Source of the DNA: Ceratobasidium sp. AG-K
Lineage: Eukaryota > Basidiomycota > Agaricomycetes > Cantharellales > Ceratobasidiaceae
DNA: 64,000 nt
NCBI GenBank assembly: GCA_037039685.1
Contig: JAWNGF010000002.1
Coordinates: 2,170,001-2,234,000 of the forward strand
Direction of reading: 5' to 3'
Made by a program: the position numbers and the translations under genes
Shown here: positions 55,601 through 64,000 of the stretch, one piece after another
How the letters are laid out: each line of letters opens with the position of its first letter
How positions within the stretch are numbered: the stretch's first letter is position 1
Notes under the pieces: generated by a model
What the model was told of the DNA's origin: nothing
The model's input: the letters and a program-made list of their open reading frames with translations, nothing else
The model's database searches: none

Positions 55601-57891
55601 TGCTCAAAAGGTTTGAATGGCTTCCCTAGCTCAAAGTCGAACTCGAAGGACTCGATGTTTTTTAGATCTGCAGAGTACCGTCAGATGTATGGCGTTGTAA
55701 TAAAGATGAGAAACCCACCAGATACCCTTGGCGCATAGTGGTAATCATAAAACCAGGCCCAGGACACTACTCCACTATAGTAATAGTACATAACCCATTG
55801 CAATCCCTCGATGTACCGATACGCGAGCCCTTGGACTTCCTTATCCATATCCTTGAACTCAAGTTTTTCCTGAACGACTATGAGCAAGGTTGACAGGTTT
55901 TAGAGGAAGCTACTCACGCGATAGTACCCAGTTTTCCACTCATTCATAGCCTGCTTAAGCCTTTCATCTTCGCGTTCATCGAAACCTTCGGGGGTCAAAA
56001 CCCGAGCCCCTAAATACTTCTTGAACACTCTTTGCGACGCCTTCCATCCCTCCTCCAACGCCTCTTCGTCATCGTCATCCACCTCTGGCAAGCCAATAGT
56101 CACCACGTTTTGATCTTGATCGTCGAATTCGTCCCACCAGACTTCGAGGTGTAATTCCCTAACCAAGTTGGTGACAAATACTCGATCCCCAGCCGAAAGG
56201 TCATTGACTAGTTGCACTTGACGAGTATTGGGATCATTGCGAGACTGGTCGACCATCCCCTCGACTTTGAGAACTATATTCCTCTGAGACGGCGTGAGCG
56301 CTGGCGGTCGTAAATTAGCTGCCGATACGCATAGCAAGAGTAAAATCACGAACTGAGGGCTTTCTTCTTGCTCTGCTCGAGCGCTTGGTGTTTCCTCTGC
56401 TTCCCTTTGAACCAATTCGTCTCCAAAGTTTCCTTCTCGAAAACCTCAACTTCCCATGAGGCAAGCTCATCCAAGATAAGCTGCAGGCGCCCGAGGTGGA
56501 TCTCTCCAGACTGGTTCAAATATCCGCCAGCCCTGGGAAGAACTGCCTTGTAGATCTCGAACAACCGTTCTAACGCATTTTCGTGAATATGCAGATCGGG
56601 CAAATGTGGCAGAAAGTCGTTGCCGATGAATACGGCGATGAGCACGAAGTCATCGATAATACGCTCTAGATCGTACGGGAATGGTAGTGTGGACGCTAAA
56701 GTGTTGAACTCGAGATCGAGGTATTCTCGAAGTAAGGATATATGCAGAAGGAAAAACGTTTGGTTCTCGAGGCTAGTCATAAAGTAGTATTCAGATGACC
56801 ACGCTTGCTGCCGGCGTTAAATTTGGCCACTCACCTTGTCTTCGACTTGTTCTTCTGGGGTCCAAATTTTACCTCCTCGCGAAGAAGGCAAAAGTGTGGA
56901 TCGTGGCTCAAAAGGCCAAGCATAATGAGGTCGGCATCGAGACCGTACAGACAGTGTCGAACGTTTGGGTCATAATCAGGCTGTGCTTTGGATAGACGAA
57001 TATATTCCATGATCTTGTGCTCGCCTTCGCCGGGAACCTCGTGCCCAGAAAGCACCACTTGCACGTTTCGCCAGTTGGCGTCTTCTGTTATCTTCTTGTT
57101 GACAAAGTATCGAAGTTGGGCCGATAGCTTCTTCATGAAGACAGTGCCTATTGCGCATATGATGAGGGGAGCACCTCAACCTTCAAGAGCTGACGTACCG
57201 GGTGTAATACAGTTGCTATCGAATGCCTTCTCGTCGGGGAGTTTTTCACCTTGCCTCAAGGCCTTCTCGCGTGCATCCTTGGCATCTTTGGCACTACGGA
57301 ATCGACGCGAACGCTGCTGGTTCATCTTGGCGCGTGGAGCCACGCCATCGATAGCTATGAAAAACAGTTTGCGGGGCTTAATCTTGCCAAAGAGATGGTC
57401 GACGTATGAGAATATCGCCGTGAATATTTGGTCCTCTGATAATCGGAAGTGAACGTCGCCATCGTTGGGGTGGGAGCCTGATGTGCAGACGCATGTCAGA
57501 AACATGGCAAGGCATCAGGTGTAGGTGGCTCACAGTTGTGGATGATTCCGTTAAAGTCAACGTATAAGTTGTCTACAAAGTTGGTCGAGTCAGTTTACAT
57601 CCTGGGTTAAAGGGACCCAATACACACCAAATTCGGGAATCTTGTTCTCCTCGATTAGTTGTGAGGTTAAAGGGTATCTCTCACTATAAGTTACTGGTAT
57701 GAGCTTTTTATATCATTGCATCGAGAGCTGTTTCACTTACGAGATGTATCGAAAGAACTAACGCCATGCCATGGTTAGCGAGCACACGCAACAATTAGGG
57801 CAAAGTCAAAAATACCTTTGGAATGCCTATTTCCATCAAATATGGACATTTTAAGCATTGTATAGGCTTGTGGTATCGAATACTTACCCAT
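52676..57891 (-). CDS. XRN1: 5'-3' exoribonuclease Xrn1
   Basis: Nineteen exons: 57888-57891 (4 nt, ATGG), 57816-57826 (11), 57741-57757 (17), 57628-57683, 57534-57572, 57199-57477, 56835-57147, 56354-56772, 55918-56300, 55719-55869, 55546-55667, 55349-55493, 54658-55293, 54354-54604, 54009-54302, 53908-53956, 53724-53863, 53375-53676, 52676-53315; 1416 residues. The start reads MGIPKFFRYISERYPL. Catalytic acids sit in [34 protein letters not shown] and [11 protein letters not shown]. The later YYREKLEF, the PAZ/KOW/SH3-like region ([17 protein letters not shown]) and an RG-rich tail ([12 protein letters not shown]) follow. Length agrees with cytoplasmic Xrn1, not nuclear Rat1. It degrades decapped mRNA in the cytosol and P-bodies. 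Confidence 0.95.
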
Positions 57892-58070
57892 TATGTGAGC
57901 CAATAATCTAGTTTAACCTAGCACAGATGGAGTGGCTGTCGTGGCCTGAGACGATCGCGAGTCCTTGTTTTTGCTTGTGTAATCAGGGTCCGAAGTAGAT
58001 AAGCCAATCGAGCTGATGCCAACGAACCACAACGTAGGATATATATGCGTGAATTGTAAACAGTGATATA

Positions 58071-59311
58071 TCATACACCAAGTAACCTCTTTCCTCCCTC
58101 CCAGCACATGAAGCTTACGGCGGTCATCGGCACTACCTTGACATAGCCTACACTCAGTCCAACGAAGAAACCCCTCCACCCCTGAGTCGCCCAGATAGAT
58201 CGGACCGTCTCCCCCCACCCAACGAATCCGCGTGGTCGTATTAGGCCTCCAACCTGAAGCCGTCTTCTCACGACCTCGAATGGGTAGGACACAGTCTGCG
58301 CAATCGCCCCAGAAAACGCACCAATGCTCAAATCGGCGACTGGTCGATGGCGGGGTATTGTGGGGTTCGATCCTGGTTGAGATTGTGGGGGAGGTGGGAG
58401 GAGCGCTGCTCGCAGCGCACCCCAGGCCAAAAAGGAAGTTCCAGCATAAGGAACCATCCCAAGCATCGTCACAGAGAATCCCCTGTAAAATTTAGACAAC
58501 GGAAATGTTCTAAATATCACGGATGACGGCTGGGGAGTGGCGGAAGCGGTAGGGGTGGGAGACCCGTTTCCTTCGTGATAAATTGCCCGCACTGCATTTA
58601 TAAACGCACGCCGAGATGTGTACTGTGTTTGGTACGCCATGCGCACCCGAATGAGTTCGAGCGGATAAGTGAGTAAGACCGACAGCGTGCCTATTTGATA
58701 TAAGCATTGCGATCGTGACGGTACGTCAATATTGCGTACCAGAAAAGGCTCCAGCAACAAACCTCTTCAAGTTGGTTTCATCGGCGCGGGTGGGCATTAA
58801 ATACTTCGCCCTCAATCGGGATACCGTCAAAATGTGAACCTAGCACCAATACAGCACACTCACGTAGTGAACCTGATCATAAGCCAAAAACTTTATGGCC
58901 GCATATGGGAACACTCGTAGCAAAGTAGCAGAGTGTCCTTGAAATAGACCAGCGACACCATTAGCATGATTTATATCGTAAATAGCTCTAAAGGCTCCGG
59001 ACCATGTCCCTGAATCCAAGCTTCAGCGAAAGTTGACTTGGATATAAGGCGGACTAACCGGAATATTTCTTAAAGTCGGGGTTCGACGTCTGGAACAGAA
59101 TCTTGACACGATCAAGTGGCGCGACTACGGTCTTGGCCTGTGTACTAATTAGCTATTAATAGGATAAGTTAAAACACACGCTCACGATACATCCAGCCGT
59201 TCCCCCAGCAATTCCGGTCTTAATGACTTTCTCCCAGCTCTGATTGGTTCGGGGTGGAGGTACGAACAGCTTGCGTGACGTGGAAGTCGAAGAAGGGGAA
59301 GCGACAGACAT
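58071..59311 (-). CDS. LEU5: Mitochondrial carrier, Leu5-like (CoA transport)
   Basis: Five exons: 59186-59311, 59059-59137, 58864-59009, 58740-58803, 58071-58690; 344 residues. Three mitochondrial-carrier repeats are visible, with Px[DE]xx[RK] motifs: [25 protein letters not shown] and [15 protein letters not shown]. Intervening segments are [40 protein letters not shown] and [26 protein letters not shown]. The second-repeat [10 protein letters not shown] and the overall pattern match the Leu5/SLC25A16-A42 group, which moves coenzyme A into the matrix. An insertion between repeats two and three is Pro/Ser/Thr-rich. The carrier family is certain; CoA specificity is inferred. Confidence 0.87.
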
Positions 59312-59521
59312 AAGGATATTCTATCTAAGAGATGGTTTCCCACCGGGCATCAAGAAAAGTCTAACAGAGTCTCGAGGACGGGGACGGACGGAGCTAGACG
59401 ATGTCATTGCCGGAGAGTCTCATATGAAATTAGTCACGTGAAAGTGATGGGCCTGGTGCGGCGCTTATCGTAACACAATAGCCACGCCCAGATTGATCCA
59501 CCACCGCAATCCTTTCCAGCC

Positions 59522-60753
59522 ATGATTCAAGGCATGATATCTGCATGGATAACGACCGAATACGGATTAGCACTTCCCGAACTCGATGTGAAGCATGCAG
59601 AAGGACGGGTTGAGTAAGCCATTCTGCTCGCTTACAAACTTGGGCTAAACTGAGTGTGCTAATCCTGGGTCGATGGGTAGCTGTTGGATTCCCTCGATTC
59701 AAGGCACCAACTTCTGTATAAACTGGCACTCTCTGAACCCGTCTTCGTTTGGTCTACGCGGGGATATTTGGCTTGATGGAGTTGCTGTGGGGGGTGGGCT
59801 GCTGATGCCCAACGAGACACGAGGAATCAAGATGACTGGCCACTCTACTGGAAATGCTAGCGAGCGTCCTTATCACTTTGGAAAGCAACAGCTTACTGGT
59901 GAGCAACTTTTATACTATCATTAAATGTCTCACTTATCGCTGGCGCTAAAGACGACGACACGGTATCCAGCCCCGATGATCCTCGTCTTGCAGAGCTAAA
60001 TACTATCCGCCTAGTCCTCGATTGGGTATATGTCACTGAAGAGAGACAATCTCACCTGTCAAACACACCTGCTAGTCTTGGCCCGATACACGAAAAGGCC
60101 GCAAAGAAGGCCCACGGTGACTCAGCCGGGCTTGGTGCACCCCGGCCTTCCACGACTAGACAATGGTTCACCACCCAAAGCATTGGAATGAAAAAGACTG
60201 TTGTAGTTTTTCACTACGCACCCGAAGGTAAAAAACCACATGGGGACCATTGAATGAAACCTGACCAGCCCTTCATAGACTGGCTATTGGCTAAGAAGAT
60301 TATCGCCGCTCCACTCAACCTTAAACTCCAGCCTACTTCTCGACCACTCCATTCTTACCTTGCAAAACCCGAAAAGGACAAGAAGCGCCAAGTTCCCGAT
60401 AGGGTTGACTGGTTTGGGCCTTCGTCGTCAGGCTCCAGCTCTAGCTCCGCCTTGTCGCAAAGCACGCCTGGGCGTTCAATACAATTGCCCATGCCCCCGG
60501 CGAATCGTAAACGGGCTCGACGCACTGAAACTCCAGAGCTTCGTATTTACGATGGCGATGAGGATTCTGTGGAAGAGATACTGGCTGGGTGAGCTACCAA
60601 ACCAAGCTGTCACTAGTATAAGCTAACCCAAGCTGTAGCTCGTCGCCTACTAAGCGACCTAGGAACGAGGTGAAATACGAAACTTTCAACCATCCAGTGG
60701 GATCTTTTGTTAATGGAGAAGTAATTGACCTTACGGGAGATGACTCGGACTAG
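59522..60753 (+). CDS. DUF7918 family protein (tandem copy A)
   Basis: Five exons: 59522-59613, 59681-59898, 59952-60227, 60279-60588, 60639-60753; 336 residues. The DUF7918 beta domain (1 to about 195) has VDCWIPSIQGTNFCINW, GDIWLDGVAVGGGLL, MTGHSTGN, YHFGKQQLTDDDT and LAELNTIRLVLDWVYV. A basic Ser/Pro-rich linker with KRARR follows. The end is VIDLTGDDSD, an aliphatic-acidic pattern like a SUMO-interacting motif. Intron 60228-60278 was placed at the acceptor before DWLLAKK, which alone keeps the frame. Copy B downstream has the same exon layout. The family is fungal, Agaricomycete-centred and without known function. Confidence 0.8.
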
Positions 60754-61022
60754 GAGCACATATCATACATTTCATTGGGTTTGAATATTTATTATTTTGT
60801 TTGTGGTACCCCGATAACGCTTTCGGTATGTTTTACCTTTGTATTCCCTTGGTTGTTTGTAAAAGTAGTTGTGATACCACATTTTCCGGGATTTATCTCT
60901 GCTGTCCATCAATTTCGTTTGACGCCTCTGATTGGGCCGCCCGAGACCCGCCTTGCGAGATCACGTGCGTACGCTCCCACCTCACGCTCCCTATCCACCA
61001 CACCCAGCACTGGCTCTGCCTA

Positions 61023-62202
61023 ATGCTTGACTCAGGCATATATGTTTGGATAGAAAGCAAAGACAGAACCGTATATCATGAACACAAATATAACGAAACA
61101 GCAGTGGGACGTAAAGAGTATGGCAGATATTTTCCCAACCCGCCACATGCTTCCATCGTAACTCACCACGCGTCAACCGGGCCCTTATAGATGCTGGATC
61201 GAATCAAAGCAAGGAGAGAACTTTACTATATGTTGGAGATTCGTGGGGACAACCACAAACTGCCTTCAAGCTGAAATCTGGCTCGACGGAATTCGCGTGG
61301 GCGGCGGTTTATTACGTCCTGAGCAACTCCACCAGACGTTCCGCATGTCTGGTAGAGATATAGGATCAAACCGTAGACTACCTTTTCAATTTGGCAAGAT
61401 GAATTTGACCGGTGAGCTCAAGCTTAACCTTGACCAGTCATTGGATTCCTTTAATCGTTACTCAGACGATGAAAGGGTCGCTCCCCAGGATGATCCGAAC
61501 CTAGGGAAGCTCAACACCATTCGGATTGTTGCTCAGTTCGCCACGCTCATTAGATATACGATGCACCCACTCTGCCCAAGATGAGAGAAGCTATTCATGA
61601 GCGAGCTGCAAAGCAAGCACATAGCGATTCAGCGAAGTTAGGAGAGCCCACCCGATCTATGCCTCGACGGTGGTGCCAAACAAAGAAACTACCGCACCTT
61701 GGCAGATCCGAGTTTGTTTTTCGATATGCGCCATATGGTGAGCCTTATGTGACCTGGTAGGAGGTAGCCGATCCTCAGCTAGGCTGCCATAGGATGGCTA
61801 ACCGCCCACAATATTATTCCCAAGCCCCCGACACCGGCTCGATCTCCCCGAAAGATCAATTCCAGCTCTCGAAGTCCAACCAAGAGCCCTCAGATATCTT
61901 TTGGGACCAAATCACGACCACTCGCATCCAAGCGGGCGCATACACCTAACGAAATTGTGGGAGATTCGGATGGTTCGGATGTACTCGTATTAAGCGATGC
62001 CGTTCCCAGCCCAGACGCCCACAAGGTAAAGGGCTGCTTTGTGTTGGTTTGACCTTGGCGCGCCTAACATGCCTTATAGAACAAACGGCAGCGAACTAAG
62101 AAAGATAGTACGCCAAGACGAACCGCCTCTAGCTCCAATCAAATCCCTTCCCCTACCAATGGCATAATCGACCTTAGTAGCAGTGACATTGATTTTGTCT
62201 AA
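61023..62202 (+). pseudogene. DUF7918 family tandem copy B, frameshifted
   Basis: Exons aligned to copy A: 61023-61117, 61191-61411, 61466-61737, 61793-62025, 62080-62202. Splice sites, phases and sequence agree (KECWIESKQGENFTICW; AEIWLDGIRVGGGLL; FQFGKMNLTDDE; LGKLNTIRIVAQ). The last exon ends IIDLSSSDIDFV, again SIM-like. Exon 3 is 272 nt against 276 in copy A, so the frame is lost by one base near 61540-61565, after IVAQ. The downstream frame (AKQAHSDSAKLGEP) continues cleanly to the stop at 62200-62202. Apart from this, no other break is seen, so it is either a young pseudogene or a sequence error. Confidence 0.7.
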
Positions 62203-62532
62203 TTCACCCATCTTTGTTTCCCTGGCTCTTACCAATTCGAATTTTCTGGGTCTCATATTATTACCTCCCTATCCTTCATATCGGGACTTGCTGTGTGTCA
62301 CTATCTATACGATATGCTACCATTGTTGTAATCTTCACCTCGATCAAAGAACATGCTGAAACTCGCCGAGCGTTCACGGGCTTGGTTGAAGCGCTGAGAT
62401 TTAGAGATAATCGTTTCCAATTCCGGCCGATCTTGTCTGAGATGAATCAAATAAAATTCGGAGACGAGCCTTGCAAATTGGCCATCCTGCCTCCCCACTC
62501 TAGCTTCCCCTCGACCCTCCTCCCTTGTAGAC
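62203..62532. other. Intergenic / GMP synthase promoter and 5' UTR
   Basis: Between copy B and the GMP synthase start codon. It holds short frames only; the last part should be the 5' UTR. Confidence 0.5.
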
Positions 62533-64000
62533 ATGGTAAGTATTTCTGGGCGAGTGGGGAGTGGATAATACTCATATGCCTTGCAGGCCGCTGTCAAAGA
62601 GATCCACGACGCGTATGATACCATTTTGATTCTTGATTTTGGCTCGCAGGTAAGACCTAATCCGCCGCCGCTGGTTGCACCAGAGTTAAGAGTCGACTAT
62701 AGTATAGCCATTTGATCACTAGGCGGTGTCGCGAGCACAACGTCTACGCGGAGCTTATGCCATGCACACAGAAAATCAAGGAGCTAAAGTGGAAACCAAA
62801 AGGTATAGCGACTTGAAGCGACATTCCGTTTCATGCTCACATGCATTCTCTGCAGGTATCATTCTCTCGGGTTCCCCATACTCTGTGTACGACCAGGACG
62901 CCCCTCGCGTTGATCCGGACGTGTTCGAGCTGGGCGTACCGGTGTTTGGTATCTGCTATGGCCTTCAAGTACGTACATATCACCTCACATATAGGCGCCT
63001 GACCAGCCCAACTCGGAACACAGGAAATCGCCCAGGTGTTCAAAGGCAAAGTCGAGCCTCACACGCACCGGGAGTACGGATTTGCAGAGGTCGAGGTCCT
63101 GGCGCCGCCCGAGTCCAATACCAACCCGCTAGCGAGCAAGTTGTTTGCGGGCTTTGGATCCTCGCTCAAGGTGTGGATGTCCCATGGCGATCAGATCGCA
63201 GACAAGCCTACTTCGTTTGACGTGATCGGGAGGACACCAACTGCCCCATTTGCCGCCATCGTGCACCACACCAAGCCTATTTTTGGCGTGCAGTTCCACC
63301 CTGAAGTTACACATAGCGTTCGCGGAAAGGAGGTCATTGGACGCTTCATTCTCGATGTGTGCGAGTGCAAGGCGAACTGGACGATGGTGAGCTAAGCTCG
63401 AGCCAATGTTACAATTTTACTCACATACTCATAGGAAACCTTTATCGGGAAAGAAATTGCTAGGATTCGGGAGATCTGTGGACCAAAGGGACGCGTTATT
63501 GGTGCCGTTAGCGGAGGAGTTGACAGCTCCGTCGCCGCTAAGCTTATGCATGAGGCTATTGGAGACCGGTACGTCCAATTCCACAACCAATCGCCACCAC
63601 GATTGACTCGGTACTAGCTTCCAAGCTGTTCTCGTCGACAATGGTGTTCTCCGGGAGAACGAGTCCAAACAAGTCCACGAAATGCTCGCAGAGCATCTTG
63701 GTGTTAACCTCAAAGTCGTTGACGCGTCTGAACTCTTCCTGGCTCGCCTCGAAGGAGTCGAAGACCCCGAGCAAAAGCGCAAGATAATCGGAAACACGTT
63801 TATCAACGTTTTCGAGGAGGAGGCCGCCAAACTCGAGGAACTGGCCGAGGAAGAGCTGCGCCAGAAGCCCGAGAGCGAGGCCAAGGGTAAATACGAATGG
63901 TTGCTCCAAGGTACTCTCTACCCCGATGTCATCGAGAGTATCAGCTTCAAGGGACCGAGCGCGACCATCAAGACGCACCACAACGTCGGTGGGCTCTTGG
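62533..64000 (+). CDS. GUA1: GMP synthase (glutamine-hydrolysing), 5' part
   Basis: Exons 62533-62535 (ATG only), 62587-62649, 62703-62802, 62856-62968, 63024-63386, 63435-63568, 63618 to the window edge; the gene runs on past 64000. The class I amidotransferase domain comes first: [39 protein letters not shown] with the catalytic Cys, and [11 protein letters not shown] with the His/Glu. The ATP-pyrophosphatase domain follows: [20 protein letters not shown] (the P-loop-like SGGVDSS) and the [12 protein letters not shown] and [12 protein letters not shown] segments. It aminates XMP to GMP with glutamine and ATP in the cytosol. The ATG lies alone in its exon before a GTAAGT donor, confirmed by the in-phase [11 protein letters not shown] continuation. 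Confidence 0.95.

Noticed and set aside
57816..57836. XRN1 start at MEIGIPK (ATG at 57834-57836)
   Set aside because: The ATGG exon at 57888-57891 with a GTAAGT donor gives the invariant MGIPKFFR start of the family.

Overview
The window is nuclear DNA of an intron-dense filamentous fungus, most likely an Agaricomycete basidiomycete. The style resembles Rhizoctonia/Ceratobasidium; that placement is inferred from gene style, not from a marker. I resolved 28 protein-coding loci. All exon joins were made by hand, from splice signals, preserved reading frame and family alignment from memory. They carry about 174 introns, nearly all 44-66 nt, GT-AG, often with a CTRAY-like branch site. A few are GC-AG. 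Several exons are tiny: 3, 4, 10, 10, 10, 11, 17 and 19 nt. I saw no rRNA, tRNA, transposon or CRISPR array.

Layout. 1-4.9 kb: 3' end of a KRE6/SKN1 beta-glucan synthesis protein, a single-pass membrane protein, and a zinc-finger plus LysM protein. 5.1-9.8 kb: two tandem cytochrome P450 genes with the same eight-exon structure. 10.3-16.8 kb: mitochondrial outer-membrane import factor Mim1, a cytochrome b5/acyl-CoA dehydrogenase, a five-exon CYSTM-type mini-protein and a secreted double-psi beta-barrel protein. 18.0-26.4 kb: a vacuolar amino-acid transporter (AVT3/4-like), a small secreted protein, the polyphosphate polymerase Vtc4 and an unknown protein. 27.6-34.4 kb: actin-capping protein beta, a DUF7918 protein, a PPIL3-type cyclophilin and a divergent G-protein alpha subunit. 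35.0-45.4 kb: a mitochondrial DEAD-box helicase, the tRNA acetylation cofactor Tan1, an Atg22-type transporter and neutral trehalase. 47.5-57.9 kb: a long disordered protein ending in an AhpC/TSA thioredoxin-like domain (with an in-frame TAG), eIF6 and the 5'-3' exonuclease Xrn1. 58.1-64 kb: a mitochondrial carrier (Leu5-like), two tandem DUF7918 genes (the second frameshifted) and the 5' part of GMP synthase, cut by the window edge.

Most genes are unlinked housekeeping functions, as is usual for a fungal chromosome. Themes that recur are vacuolar storage and export (AVT3/4, Vtc4, Atg22), mitochondrial biogenesis (Mim1, DEAD-box helicase, Leu5) and RNA/translation (Tan1, eIF6, Xrn1). The accessory parts are the P450 pair, the small secreted proteins and the DUF7918 family. 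I found no convincing new multi-gene system. The most unusual items are the Galpha lacking its catalytic glutamine, the TAG inside the AhpC/TSA gene, the microexons, the His-for-acid change in both P450 I-helices and the DUF7918 tandem pair.
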